Positions 50,384 through 59,560 of a stretch of 64,000 nt of DNA are shown here, piece after piece; position 1 is the stretch's first letter, and every line of letters begins with the position of its first letter. Source of the stretch: Saccharothrix syringae (lineage in GTDB: Bacteria > Actinomycetota > Actinomycetes > Mycobacteriales > Pseudonocardiaceae); assembly GCF_009498035.1 (NCBI RefSeq), contig NZ_CP034550.1, positions 7,068,001-7,132,000 of the forward strand, in the 5' to 3' direction. Under the pieces are notes generated by a model. It saw only the letters and a program-made list of their open reading frames with translations, was not told the DNA's origin and ran no database searches. A program made the position numbers and the translations under genes.

Positions 50384-52234
50384 TCAGGCCACCGACTCGT
50401 CGGCCACCGACTCGGCCAGGAACCGCAGCACCGCGCGCGCCACCGCGTCGCTCTGCCGGAAGTTGGGCGCGTTCGTGTTGGGCCGCGCGAAAGCCGCGTG
50501 GGCCTTGTTCGTCGTGTACGGCCCCACGGCGAACCGCCGCGCGTGCGGCGCCCCGGTGGCGTCCACGATCCGGCTGTCCACCGGGTCGACCAGCACCATG
50601 CCGTCCACCTCGGTCACGTCACCGGACGCCGCCAGCGACCGGAGCAGCGGGTCCGCGGTGCGGGACAGCGCGTGCACCGGCAGGCGGGCCTCGATCAGGC
50701 CGGTCGCGCGGACCACGTGCGAGGGCACGCCGGGGCTGCCGGCCAGGAACGCACCGCCCTCGGCGCGCACCCACGCGTCGGCGCCCAGGAACCGCACCAC
50801 GCCGGCGCGGGCCAGGGCCACCAGCTCCTCCAGCCGGTCCGGGGGCGGCCCGCTGGCGAGGGAGTTGAAGAAGTCGGGCCACCAGCCGGTGTCGCCGGTC
50901 AGGCGACCGGACGCGGACAGGGCCGCGAACTGGCCGTAGACGCCCAGCAGCGCCAGGAACGCGCCCAGGTCGGCGCTGTACCCCTGGTCGGACCGGCGGG
51001 CCACGTCCGCGGTGACGTGGTCCAGCAGGAACTCCTGGAAGTCGTCGGACGAGGCGAACGTCAGGCCGCGCAGCGGGCGGTCCAGCCGCTCGAAGTCGAT
51101 GCGGTCCTCGTCCGCCGGCACGGCTTCGCGTTCCAGGTCGCGCATCTCCGCGCTGTACCAGTCGAGTTCGGCGAACCGCGCGGAGAACTCCTCCCACGGC
51201 AGCCGCACGCGCGACGGGTGCCCGGTGAACAGCTCGCGGTAGTGGCCGTACGCGACGTCCTTCGCCATCAGCGGCCAGGCGTCCCCGCGGAAGTCCACCG
51301 GGCCCGGGCGGGCCAGCAGGTCGGCGGCGACGAAGAACCGCGGCGGCTCGGGTGGCGCGCCGCGCAGGCGGTAGCCGGTCTTGGAGTGGTGCGGCGTCCC
51401 CCGGCGGGACCCGACGTGCAGGCGTGGTTCGCGGCCGGACGGCAGGTAGCGCAGGGTGCCGTCCACCCGGGTGAACCGCCCGCCGCGGCCCTCGCCCAGC
51501 AGCACCGCCAGGTCGATGAACGCCAACCCCATGCCGCGCACCACGACGTCCTCGCCGGCCGGCACGGCGGACAGGTCGGTGTCGGCCGTGTAGTCCGGCG
51601 GCAGGTAGGTCAGGCCGTGCGCGGCCGCGTACCGGGCCAGCTCCTCGTGCTCGGGCTCGGCCGCGGTGTCCAGGTGCCCCAGCACGAGCACCACCACGTC
51701 GGCCACCAGCGGTTCCGCGCGGCGGGCCAGCCAGACCCGCTGGCGGCCGCGGGCGGACCCGGTGATCCGCACGACCTTGGTCGGGTGGGTGAACACCGAG
51801 CTGCCCTCGGGCAGCCACGACACCGCCTGCTCGTGGAACCACCTCAGGTAGGCGCTCTGCACCCGCCTGCTCGGGAACGACGTGGGCACCATCCGCGCCA
51901 GCTCGGCCCGCACCGACGGCTCCAGGTCCACGCCCGCCGGGTCGCGCGCCCACTCGGCCAGCGACGGCCCGGGGCGGATCGGGCCCTCGCACGCCACCGA
52001 CGGGTCGGTGAACATGGTGACGTCCTCGGCCATCGAGTTCATCCGCAGCAGCGGCGACTGGTCGTGGCGCCACACCCGCCCGGCACCGGCGGGGAACGGG
52101 TCGACCAGGTCCACCCGCACCGGTCCGCCGAACAGCTCCGGGGCGTTCGCGCCGAGGCGCTCCAGGATGCTCGACGCCCGCGGCCCGGCGCCCACCAGGA
52201 CGATGCGCGGGTCGTGACGGTGGTGGGCGCTCAT
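50384..52234 (-). CDS. FAD/NAD(P)-binding protein (NAD_binding_9 type)
   Basis: 616 aa. The N-terminal Rossmann motif is IVLVGAGPRASSILERL, followed by VDLVDPFPAGAGRVWRHDQSPLLRMNSMAEDVTMF, the signature of the PF13454 family (uncharacterised flavoproteins fused or adjacent to sulfur and siderophore genes). Further blocks are SFPSRRVQSAYLRWF, VVLVLGHLD and DVVVRGMGLAFIDLAVLL. The ATG at 52234 was chosen because it begins a conserved SAHHRHDPRIVLVGAG; an in-frame ATG at 52285 would add 17 residues. It is divergent from the LLM monooxygenase and its leader peptide. It may supply reducing equivalents or act on a sulfur compound; unproven. Confidence 0.85.
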   Translation of the reverse strand: MSAHHRHDPRIVLVGAGPRASSILERLGANAPELFGGPVRVDLVDPFPAGAGRVWRHDQSPLLRMNSMAEDVTMFTDPSVACEGPIRPGPSLAEWARDPAGVDLEPSVRAELARMVPTSFPSRRVQSAYLRWFHEQAVSWLPEGSSVFTHPTKVVRITGSARGRQRVWLARRAEPLVADVVVLVLGHLDTAAEPEHEELARYAAAHGLTYLPPDYTADTDLSAVPAGEDVVVRGMGLAFIDLAVLLGEGRGGRFTRVDGTLRYLPSGREPRLHVGSRRGTPHHSKTGYRLRGAPPEPPRFFVAADLLARPGPVDFRGDAWPLMAKDVAYGHYRELFTGHPSRVRLPWEEFSARFAELDWYSAEMRDLEREAVPADEDRIDFERLDRPLRGLTFASSDDFQEFLLDHVTADVARRSDQGYSADLGAFLALLGVYGQFAALSASGRLTGDTGWWPDFFNSLASGPPPDRLEELVALARAGVVRFLGADAWVRAEGGAFLAGSPGVPSHVVRATGLIEARLPVHALSRTADPLLRSLAASGDVTEVDGMVLVDPVDSRIVDATGAPHARRFAVGPYTTNKAHAAFARPNTNAPNFRQSDAVARAVLRFLAESVADESVA

Positions 52235-52561
52235 GTCAACCGCTCCGGGGCGTGAGGGATCGTTCGGACGTGCCGCGTCCCTCAACGCCGCGCGGGCATC
52301 GTAGGCGGGCGCGGGCCCGGCGCGTCAAGGGAGTCCGGTATTTGGACGCCCGTCGAACCCGCGTTGACGATCGCCGGCGCCGCTGCTGCACTGGAGCCGT
52401 GGAACCGGTGCGGTTGGTCATCCGCGGCCACATCGACTTCGGTCGGGTGTGGTCCTCCTCCTGTTCGGGCTGAACGAGCCCCGGCCGGCCGCCCCCGCGC
52501 GTCTCCCTCAACGCCGTCGGCGTCCCGGTTCCCCCGCACCCACCACCCGGAAGGTACGACC
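52235..52561. other. Divergent control region of the sulfur locus
   Basis: 327 bp between the flavoprotein and LLM genes. It contains the leader-peptide ORF at 52399-52473, a TTGACG hexamer near 52363 that could be a -35 box, and the LLM ribosome-binding site GGAAGG. No other gene is supported. Confidence 0.6.
52399..52473 (+). CDS. Putative cysteine-responsive leader peptide
   Basis: A 24-codon ORF (GTG at 52399; an in-frame GTG at 52408 is an alternative start) ends 88 bp before the LLM gene. Its sequence contains RLVIRGHIDFGRVWSSSC near the C-terminus, followed by SG and stop. Actinobacteria carry many short ORFs with the pattern RxHxDxxRVxSxxC upstream of sulfate, cysteine and sulfonate transport genes, annotated as putative leader peptides. 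Translation of the terminal Cys codon is thought to gauge cysteine supply. Its presence supports sulfur-starvation control of the downstream monooxygenase. Confidence 0.65.
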   Translation: MEPVRLVIRGHIDFGRVWSSSCSG

Positions 52562-53692
52562 GTGCCCGTTGAGTTCCTGGGGATCGGCGGCACCCACGAC
52601 GGCTCCGAGACGCACCCGCGCAGCGGGCCGTCGTTCGACAAGGACTACACGCTGCGGCTGGCCCGCGCGCACGAGGAGCACGGCTGGGACCGGGTGCTGT
52701 TCGCCTACGGCTCCGGCACGCCCGACCCCGCGCAGGTCGCCGCCTACGTCGCCACCAGGCTGGACAGGCTCCAGATCCTGCTGGCGCACCGGCCCAACGT
52801 CTCCTACCCCACCTTCGCCGCCAAGACCTTCGCCACGCTCGACCGGATCAGCGACGGCAGGCTGACCGTGCACTTCATCACCGGCGGCACGGACCACGAG
52901 CAGCAGCGCGAAGGCGACTACCTGGGCAAGGACGACCGGTACTCGCGCACCCGCGAGTACATCGGGATCGTCAAGCGGGCGTGGACGTCCCGGGAACCGT
53001 TCGACCACGAGGGCGAGCACTACCGGTTCGCCGACTTCGTCAGCGACGTGTTCCCCGTGCAGCAGCCCCGGCCGCGGGTGTCGTTCGGCGGCTCCTCCCC
53101 CGCCGCCTACCGGGCGGGCGGCGCGGAGGCGGACATCTACTGCCTGTGGGGCGAACCGCTGGCCGACACGGCCGCGCAGATCGAGGCCGTGCGGCGGGCC
53201 GCGCGGGAGGCGGGCCGGTCGGACACCCCGCGCATCCAGGTGGCGTTCCGCCCGATCCTCGGCGCGACCGAGGAACTGGCCTGGGAGAAGGCCCACCGCA
53301 CGGTGGCCGCCATCACCGCCCGCCGGTCGGGCGGGAAGGACGGGACCCCGCGGCACCAACCGGAGAACACCGGTTCCCAGCGGCTGCTGGAGATCGCCGA
53401 CCGCGGCGAGCGCTTCGACCGCGCCCTGTGGACGCCCACCGCCGCCGCCACCGGTGGCGCGGGCAACTCCAACGCCCTCGTCGGCACGCCCGAGACCGTC
53501 GCGCAGGCCCTGCTGGACTACTACGACCTGGGCGTGGACATCATCTCCGCCCGCGGCTACGACATGCTCGACGACACCATCGACTTCGGCCGCCATGTGA
53601 TCCCGATCGTGCGCGAGGAGGTCGCCAAGCGCGACCGGGAGCGCGCCGCGCGCGTCCCGGCGTCCCGGCGCCCGGTCGGGGTCGACCGGTGA
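52562..53692 (+). CDS. LLM-class flavin-dependent monooxygenase, SsuD/SfnG-like
   Basis: 376 aa, GTG start with GGAAGG upstream. The family features are VEFLGIGGTHDGSE, HGWDRVLFAYGSGTPDPAQVAAYVA, LLAHRPNVSYPTFAAKTFATLDRISDGRLTVHFITGGTDHEQQREGDYLGKDDRYSRTREYIGIVKRAW, and FGGSSPAAYRAGGAEADIYCLWGEPL. These match FMNH2-dependent alkanesulfonate/dimethylsulfone monooxygenases, which release sulfite. It needs a separate flavin reductase, not seen nearby. A leader peptide upstream and a GNAT gene overlapping downstream (GTGA) place it in a sulfur-scavenging operon. It is a paralogue of the partial gene at 63134. Confidence 0.88.
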   Translation: MPVEFLGIGGTHDGSETHPRSGPSFDKDYTLRLARAHEEHGWDRVLFAYGSGTPDPAQVAAYVATRLDRLQILLAHRPNVSYPTFAAKTFATLDRISDGRLTVHFITGGTDHEQQREGDYLGKDDRYSRTREYIGIVKRAWTSREPFDHEGEHYRFADFVSDVFPVQQPRPRVSFGGSSPAAYRAGGAEADIYCLWGEPLADTAAQIEAVRRAAREAGRSDTPRIQVAFRPILGATEELAWEKAHRTVAAITARRSGGKDGTPRHQPENTGSQRLLEIADRGERFDRALWTPTAAATGGAGNSNALVGTPETVAQALLDYYDLGVDIISARGYDMLDDTIDFGRHVIPIVREEVAKRDRERAARVPASRRPVGVDR

Positions 53693-54168
53693 CCGCGGGC
53701 ACCACCCCGGTGGTCCGCCGGGTCGCCTGGGAGGACCCGGCCACCGCGCCGTTGAAGGAGGAGCTGACCCGGGAGTACGTCTCGCGCTACGGCGAGCAGG
53801 CCCGCGGTGAGCTGACCTCGTACGGCCCGGCCGCCTACACCCCGCCGGACGGCACGCTCGTGCTGCTGTTCGAGGGCGACGAGCCGGTGGCGGGCGGCGC
53901 GTTCGTGCGCCGCGACGAGCGCACCGCGGAGCTGAAGCGGATCTGGACGGACTCCCGGCACCGGCGGCGCGGGCTGGCCCGCCTGGTGGTCGCCGAGCTG
54001 GAGCGCGACGCCGTCGCCTTCGGCTACCGCCGCATCTACCTGACCACCGGCCCGCGCCAGCCCGAGGCCGCCGGCCTCTACCTGGCCACCGGCTACACGC
54101 CGCTGTTCGACGTGACCGCCGACCCGCTCACCATCGGCCTCCTGCCGTTCGAGAAGCACCTGGGGTGA
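53689..54168 (+). CDS. GNAT-family N-acetyltransferase
   Basis: 159 aa, GTG overlapping the LLM stop by 4 bp. The acetyl-CoA-binding motif is RRRGLARLVVAELERDA (R/Q-x-x-G-x-G/A), and the C-terminal block is GYRRIYLTTGPRQPEAAGLYLATGYTPLF. It should transfer an acetyl group from acetyl-CoA to an amine. The operon position suggests a substrate related to sulfur metabolism, for example detoxification of an amino compound, but this is inference. Confidence 0.88.
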   Translation: MTAGTTPVVRRVAWEDPATAPLKEELTREYVSRYGEQARGELTSYGPAAYTPPDGTLVLLFEGDEPVAGGAFVRRDERTAELKRIWTDSRHRRRGLARLVVAELERDAVAFGYRRIYLTTGPRQPEAAGLYLATGYTPLFDVTADPLTIGLLPFEKHLG

Positions 54169-54485
54169 AGTCCATGCGCACGCGGTGCCGGTTGATGCTG
54201 GCCAGTGTTCTCGCACTGGTCGTCTACGGGTGATCCCCGCCCGGTGGGCGGACCGGGGTACTTCGCCGACCCCGGTCCGCCCCACAGGTGTTCGGGCCGC
54301 GGGCGACCCGGACTTCGTCGGCCGCCACCCGCCCGGACCGGGTCGGTGAGCAGGCGGACGTCGCGCGCCAGGTCGAACGCGGGCGGCCCGGAACAGCTCG
54401 ACGCCGTCCCGCAGGCCCCGGCTGGGCCGTCGTCGCCGAACGAGACGCGGGTGTCGAAGGCGCCGCTTCGGGCGGAACGACGCGG
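54169..54485. other. Intergenic region with an orphan signal-peptide-like ORF
   Basis: 317 bp between the GNAT gene and the convergent ABC ATPase gene. It starts with a 19-codon ORF (54174-54233). The remainder shows GC3-biased but fragmentary frames on the minus strand, none convincing. It is probably the remains of a deleted gene. Confidence 0.45.
54174..54233 (+). pseudogene. Orphan 19-aa signal-peptide-like ORF
   Basis: An ATG 5 bp after the GNAT stop, with GGGGTGA before it, opens a frame reading MRTRCRLMLASVLALVVYG and then a stop. It looks like the start of a lipoprotein signal peptide whose downstream part was lost or mutated. Small size makes this uncertain. Confidence 0.3.
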
Positions 54486-56132
54486 TCACGACGCGGTCAC
54501 GGCCGGGATCGACTCGACGAGCGCCCGCGTGTAGTCCTCGCGCGGGTGGTCGAAGACGTCCCCGACCGGCCCGCCCTCCACGACCCGACCCCGGTGCATG
54601 ACCGAGACGGTGTGCGCGACCTGCCGCACCAGCGCCAGGTCGTGCGAGACGAACACGTAGGTCAGCCCCAGCTCGGCCTGCAGCGACAGCAGCACCTCGA
54701 CGATGCCGGCCTGCACGCTGACGTCGAGCGCCGAGGTCGGCTCGTCCAGCACGACCACGTCCGGGCGCAGCACCAGGGCCCGGGCCAGGGCGACCCGCTG
54801 CCGCTGGCCGCCGGACAGGGCGGCGGGACGGCGGGCGAGCAGGTGCGCGCCCAGCCCGACGGAGCCCAGGGCCTCGCGCACGCGCTCCTCCCGCTCCCGG
54901 CGGGTGCCGACCCGGTAGCGGTCCAGCGCCTCCCCGACCAGGCGCTGCACCGTCCACGTCGGGTCCAGCGAGGTGAAGGGGTTCTGGTAGACCAGTTGCA
55001 GGTGCCTGCGGACCGAGCGCAGCGAGGCGTGCGAGCGGCCCGTCACCCGCTCGCCCGCCACCTCGATGTCGCCGCGGTCGGGCTCCTCCAGGCCGAGCAG
55101 CAGGCGGATGGTGGTCGTCTTGCCCGAACCGGACTCCCCCACCAGCGCGTGCGTGGTGCCCGCCGGCACCGAGAACGACACGTCGTCCACCGCGGTCAGC
55201 GACCGGCCCTCGACGGTGAACGCCTTGGTGACGCCCCGGACCTCGATCCTGGGCGGCTCGCCGGCCGGCCGTCGCCCGGTGTCGCGCAGGTGCCGGTAGC
55301 GGTCGGGGTTGAGCGCGGGCACGTCGGCGTGCAGCCGGCGGGTGTACGCCGAGGCGGGCGAGGTGAACACCGCGGCCGTGGGCCCGGCCTCCCGCACGAC
55401 GCCGTCCTTGAGCACCACCAGGGAGTCCGCGCGCTCCGCGGCGATCGCCAGGTCGTGGGTGATGAGCAGCAGGCCGATGTCGAGGTCGTGGCGGAGCCGG
55501 GTCAGCAGGTCGAGGATGCGCTTCTGGATGGTGGCGTCGAGGGCCGAGGTCGGCTCGTCGGCCACGATCAGCGCCGGCCGCGGCAGCACGGTCAGGCCGA
55601 TCAGGACGCGCTGGAGCATCCCGCCGGAGAGCTGGTGCGGGTAGGAGTCGTAGACGCGGCGCGGGTCGTCCAACCCCACCTGGGCGAACGTCTCCAGCAC
55701 CAGCTCGCGGCGCTCGGCCCGACCACCCTCACCCAGCAGGGCGGCGGCCTCCTGCGCCTGGGCGCCGACCGTGCGCACCGGGTTGAGCGAGTTGCCCGGG
55801 TCCTGCGGCACGAACCCGATGCGCCGGCCCCGCAGCGCGCGGAACCGCCGCTCGGGCAGCGCCAGCACGTCCTGCCCGTCGAACTCCACCAGCCCGCGGA
55901 CCCGGCCGACGCCCCGCGGCAGCAGGCGCAGCACCGAGCGGGCGATGGTCGACTTGCCCGAGCCGGACTCGCCGATGAGCGCCAGGGCCTCGCCGCGCCG
56001 CAGGGCGAAGCCCACGTCGTTCACGACCTGGTGGTCGCCGTACGCGACGGACAGGCCCGCCACCCGCAGCAGCGCGCCGGTGGCCGGGGGCGCCTCGACG
56101 CGGTCGGGGGTCAGTCGGTCTTGCGGAGCCAT
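54486..56132 (-). CDS. ABC importer ATPase, two fused nucleotide-binding domains (DppD-DppF-like)
   Basis: 548 aa, a tandem ATPase. The first domain has GESGSGKST, the signature LSGGMLQ and LIVADEPTSALD. The second has GESGSGKTT, LSGGQRQ and VVVLDEPTSALD. Each carries an oligopeptide-type C-terminal extension (SPASAYTRRLHADVP and HPREDYTRALVESIP). It energises the adjacent permeases. The ATG at 56132 overlaps the permease gene by 22 bp. Together with both permeases and the binding protein it completes a peptide/opine/nickel-type importer. The neighbouring LLM, SfnB-like and sulfoxide-reductase genes suggest an organosulfur ligand. Confidence 0.92.
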   Translation of the reverse strand: MAPQDRLTPDRVEAPPATGALLRVAGLSVAYGDHQVVNDVGFALRRGEALALIGESGSGKSTIARSVLRLLPRGVGRVRGLVEFDGQDVLALPERRFRALRGRRIGFVPQDPGNSLNPVRTVGAQAQEAAALLGEGGRAERRELVLETFAQVGLDDPRRVYDSYPHQLSGGMLQRVLIGLTVLPRPALIVADEPTSALDATIQKRILDLLTRLRHDLDIGLLLITHDLAIAAERADSLVVLKDGVVREAGPTAAVFTSPASAYTRRLHADVPALNPDRYRHLRDTGRRPAGEPPRIEVRGVTKAFTVEGRSLTAVDDVSFSVPAGTTHALVGESGSGKTTTIRLLLGLEEPDRGDIEVAGERVTGRSHASLRSVRRHLQLVYQNPFTSLDPTWTVQRLVGEALDRYRVGTRREREERVREALGSVGLGAHLLARRPAALSGGQRQRVALARALVLRPDVVVLDEPTSALDVSVQAGIVEVLLSLQAELGLTYVFVSHDLALVRQVAHTVSVMHRGRVVEGGPVGDVFDHPREDYTRALVESIPAVTAS

Positions 56133-56950
56133 CGGCTGATCCTGTTCACGGAGAGGACGGTCGCGATCGTGACGAGGGCGGGCGCGTAGACCAGCCAGGG
56201 CGCCAGCGGGTAGTCCTTGCCCACCGAGATGAGCAGGCCCCAGTCCGACGCCGGCGGCGGGTCGCCGTAGCCCAGGAACGCCAGCCCGGCGATCACCAGG
56301 ATCGACAGCCCGAACTGGAGCACGGCCAGGGTCAGCACCGAGCGGGAGGCGTTGGGCAGCACGTGCCGCAGCAGGACGTGCCACCGCGACCCGCCCTGGA
56401 GGTAGGCGGCCTCGACGAAGGGCGCGCGGCGGGTCTTGAGCACCTCCGACCTCATCACCCGGGCGAACACGCCGACCGCCGAGACGCCCGTGGCCACGGC
56501 GGCGTTGACCGTCTGGAAGCCCAGCGAGCTGACCACCACGACGGCGAGCAGGAACGGCGGGATCGCCAGGAGCACGTCGACCAGCCGGGCCAGCACGGCG
56601 TCCGCCCAGCCGCCGGCGAAACCCGAGACGAGCCCGATCAGGCCGCCGACCACGACGCCGATGCCCACCGCGATCAGCGCGCCGGTCACCGAGGAGGCGG
56701 TGCCGTGCACGACCCGGGCGAACAGGTCGCGGCCCAGGTGGTCGGTGCCGAACCAGTGGGCGGTGCCCGGCGCGAGGAACTTGTCGGCCGGCACGCCGTT
56801 GGCCGGGTCGTGGCCGGTGAACAGGCCGGGCGCCACCGACCAGGCCAGCACGAGCACCAGCACGGCGAACGAGCCGACCACCGAGGGGCGGACCCGGCCG
56901 GCGGACCGGCGGGCCCGCGGCCGGGTGGCGGAGACCGCGGACACGCTCAC
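56111..56950 (-). CDS. ABC importer permease, DppC-like
   Basis: 279 aa with six membrane helices. The EAA loop is RSEVLKTRRAPFVEAAYLQGGSRWHVLLRHVLPNA, and the N-terminal FGTDHLGRDLFARVVHGT is the DppC/OppC mark. The GTG at 56950 overlaps the preceding permease stop by 4 bp. It forms the channel with the DppB-like protein. Confidence 0.92.
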   Translation of the reverse strand: MSVSAVSATRPRARRSAGRVRPSVVGSFAVLVLVLAWSVAPGLFTGHDPANGVPADKFLAPGTAHWFGTDHLGRDLFARVVHGTASSVTGALIAVGIGVVVGGLIGLVSGFAGGWADAVLARLVDVLLAIPPFLLAVVVVSSLGFQTVNAAVATGVSAVGVFARVMRSEVLKTRRAPFVEAAYLQGGSRWHVLLRHVLPNASRSVLTLAVLQFGLSILVIAGLAFLGYGDPPPASDWGLLISVGKDYPLAPWLVYAPALVTIATVLSVNRISRWLRKTD

Positions 56951-57915
56951 GGCGCGGCCACCCCCGCCCGCGGCTTGGCGCCACCGAGCCGCACCCGCGG
57001 GTCGAGCAGCGGGTAGACCAGGTCGGCGGCCAGGTTCACCACCACGAACACCACGGCCGCGAGCGTCACGACCGCCTGGAGCACCGGCAGGTCCTGCGTG
57101 GTCACCGAGCGCTGGACGAGGCTGCCGACGCCGGTGCGCCCGAAGATCTGCTCGGTGATCAGGGCGCCGCCCAGCAGCTCGCCGACGGTCAGCGCGACGA
57201 CCGTCACCACCGGCAGCGACGCCGGTTTGAGCAGGTGCCGCAGGAACAGCCGGGTCCGGCCCAGGCCGCGTGACGTGGCGACCGCCGCGTACTCCTGGCC
57301 GGCCTCGTGGTCGAGGTTGGCGATCAGCACCTCGGCCACCTGCGCCGACACCGGGATGCCCAGGGCGATCGCGGCGAAGAACGTAGCCAGGCCGCCCTCG
57401 GCGTCGATCACCCGGAACAGGCCCAGCCGGAAGGCGAAGACGTTGATCAGCACCAGGCCGATCACGAAGTTCGGCACCGACAGGAACAGCGACGGGAACG
57501 ACCTCAGGAAGCCCAACCGCCGGGGCTGGTGCCGCACCGCGAACCCGACCGCGAACGCCAGCACCAGGGCCACCGCCAGCGCCGACAGCGCCAGCACGAC
57601 CGTCGAGCCCAGCACGTCGCCGATCAGCCGCGTCACCGGCAGGCCCGAGCGGAGCGAGACGCCGAAGTCGCCCACCGCGAACCGGGACAGCGACGCCCAC
57701 AGCTGCTCGGGCACCGGGCGGTCGAGCCCGTAGTAGGCGACGATCCGGGTGATCTCCTCCTCGGTGAACCCGTTCTGCGGGTTGCGCAGCGTGTTGGTCA
57801 CCGGGTCGCCGGGCAGCACGCTGATCACCACGAAGGTGAACACGTACGCCAGCAGCACGACGACGACCGCCTGGAGGACGCGCCGCAGCGCGTACTTCGC
57901 GTAGTCCCGGTTCAC
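56947..57915 (-). CDS. ABC importer permease, DppB-like
   Basis: 322 aa with six membrane helices; the N-terminus is YALRRVLQAVVVVLLAYVFTFVVISVLPGDP (DppB hallmark). The EAA loop is AGQEYAAVATSRGLGRTRLFLRHLLKPA. The GTG at 57915 lies 10 nt after the stop of the substrate-binding protein gene. It works with the DppC-like subunit. Confidence 0.92.
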   Translation of the reverse strand: MNRDYAKYALRRVLQAVVVVLLAYVFTFVVISVLPGDPVTNTLRNPQNGFTEEEITRIVAYYGLDRPVPEQLWASLSRFAVGDFGVSLRSGLPVTRLIGDVLGSTVVLALSALAVALVLAFAVGFAVRHQPRRLGFLRSFPSLFLSVPNFVIGLVLINVFAFRLGLFRVIDAEGGLATFFAAIALGIPVSAQVAEVLIANLDHEAGQEYAAVATSRGLGRTRLFLRHLLKPASLPVVTVVALTVGELLGGALITEQIFGRTGVGSLVQRSVTTQDLPVLQAVVTLAAVVFVVVNLAADLVYPLLDPRVRLGGAKPRAGVAAP

Positions 57916-57925
57916 GGCGCCGCCC

Positions 57926-59560
57926 TCAGCCGAGCCAGGCGGTGTAGTAGTTGGCGTAGGCGATGCCGTTGTAGGTCACGCCGTGGAGCTTCGGCGACTG
58001 CAGGTAGACGCGCTGGACGATCTGCGTGAGCGGGACGAAGTAGCCCTGCCGGAGCACGTACCCCTGCAGCTCGTCGAGCAGCGGCGCCCGCGCCTCGACG
58101 CTCTGGGCGCGGGCCACCCCGGCGGCCAGCTCGACCAGCTTCGGGTCGCCCTGGCCGAGGCCGAACCAGTTCTCGCCCTTGTTGGCGTCGGTGAGGACAC
58201 CGGCCACGGTGCCCGCGTCGATGAAGCTCCTGGTGACCTCGTAGGCGGCCACGCTCGGGCTGCCGACCTTGACGCGCTCGCCGTAGGTGACCACGTCGAA
58301 CGCCTGGATGTCGACCTTGAAGCCGAGTTCGCCGAGCTGCTGGGCGACCAGTTCGTCGACCGCCTTGGAGGTGGCCAGGTAGGGGTTGGCGTACAGGGTC
58401 AGCTTGAGCTGCTGCCCGTTCTTGGCGCGGACGCCGTCGGCCCCCTTGGCCCAGCCCGCCTCGTCGAGCAGGCGGTTGGCCCTGCCCGGGTCGTGCGCGA
58501 AGTCGGCGCTGCGGTCGGTCGCGCCGGGGACGTTGCTCTGGAACAGCGACTGCGCGGGCAGCCAGCCGTCGGTGTAGACGGTCGAGATGATCTCCTGCCG
58601 GTCGATGCCGTGCTGGAGCGCCTGCCGCACCTTGAGGTCGTCGAACGGCGCGACCTTCGTGTTGACCGCGTAGCCGTTGACGAAGCCGAGGTAGCGCGGC
58701 GTCGCGGTGGTGAAGCCCTGCTCCTTGAAGGACGCCAGCTCCTGCGGCGACGGGTTGTAGGCGACGTCGGCCTGGCCGGACTGGACGGCGGCGGTGCGCA
58801 CCGACGGTTCGGCCACGAGCTTGTAGGTGATCGTGTCCAGCCGCGCCGGGCCCCGGTGCCCGAGGGCGGCGGGCGCCCAGTCGTAGTCGGGCCGCTTCCT
58901 GAGCACGACGCTGTCGCCCTCCTTCCAGGAGGCCACCACGAACGGGCCGCTGCCGATGTCGTTGGCCAGGTCGGCCTGCTGCTGGGCGGGCAGCGCGATG
59001 GTCTTCGGCGAGATCAGGATCGAGCCGTGGTAGCCCAGGGTCGGGATGAAGCCCAGGGTCGGCGCGGTGAAGAACACCCTGACCGTGGCGGCGTCCACGA
59101 CCTCGGCGTGGTCGTAGGTCTTGGGGAACAGCCCGATCGGGTTGATGCCCCGGGCCGGGTCGCCCTTGGCCCAGATGTCGAGGTTGGCCAGCACCGCCGC
59201 GGCGTCCAGCGGGGTGCCGTCGGAGAAGGTGACGCCCTTGCGCAGCCGGAGGGTGAACTCGGTGGCGGCGGGGTTCTGCTCCCAGTTCTCCGCGATCCAG
59301 GGGCTGACCTCCCCGTTCTCGTCGACGTAGACGAGCTTGTCGGTGACGTGGCCCCAGATGTGGCCCTGGAAGCTGGAGATGGCGCTGTTGTTGGGTATCC
59401 AGGTGTCGCCGAGCGAGTCGATCAGGAACGTGACGTCGCCGCCCTGCCTCGGCGTGCCGGACCCGTCCCCCGCGTTCGCCCCGGCGCCGGGCCCGCACGC
59501 GGCGAGCGCGGCTACGGCGGCGAGGCAGGCGATCATCCGTGGGGCGCGGGAGGTCTTCAT
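57926..59560 (-). CDS. ABC importer substrate-binding lipoprotein (SBP family 5)
   Basis: 544 aa. A lipoprotein signal (MKTSRAPRMIACLAAVAALAACGPG, lipobox LAAC) anchors it outside the membrane. The SBP_bac_5 domain starts with VTFLIDSLGDTWIPNNSAISSFQGHIWGHVTDKLVYVDENGEVSPWIAENWEQ and ends with RQGYFVPLTQIVQRVYLQSPKLHGVTYNGIAYANYY. The family binds peptides, nickel, opines or sulfur compounds. It is the first gene of the importer operon and shares a 110-bp divergent region with the BisC-like gene. The ribosome-binding site is weak; translation may be coupled to a 21-codon ORF that overlaps its ATG. Confidence 0.9.
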   Translation of the reverse strand: MKTSRAPRMIACLAAVAALAACGPGAGANAGDGSGTPRQGGDVTFLIDSLGDTWIPNNSAISSFQGHIWGHVTDKLVYVDENGEVSPWIAENWEQNPAATEFTLRLRKGVTFSDGTPLDAAAVLANLDIWAKGDPARGINPIGLFPKTYDHAEVVDAATVRVFFTAPTLGFIPTLGYHGSILISPKTIALPAQQQADLANDIGSGPFVVASWKEGDSVVLRKRPDYDWAPAALGHRGPARLDTITYKLVAEPSVRTAAVQSGQADVAYNPSPQELASFKEQGFTTATPRYLGFVNGYAVNTKVAPFDDLKVRQALQHGIDRQEIISTVYTDGWLPAQSLFQSNVPGATDRSADFAHDPGRANRLLDEAGWAKGADGVRAKNGQQLKLTLYANPYLATSKAVDELVAQQLGELGFKVDIQAFDVVTYGERVKVGSPSVAAYEVTRSFIDAGTVAGVLTDANKGENWFGLGQGDPKLVELAAGVARAQSVEARAPLLDELQGYVLRQGYFVPLTQIVQRVYLQSPKLHGVTYNGIAYANYYTAWLG

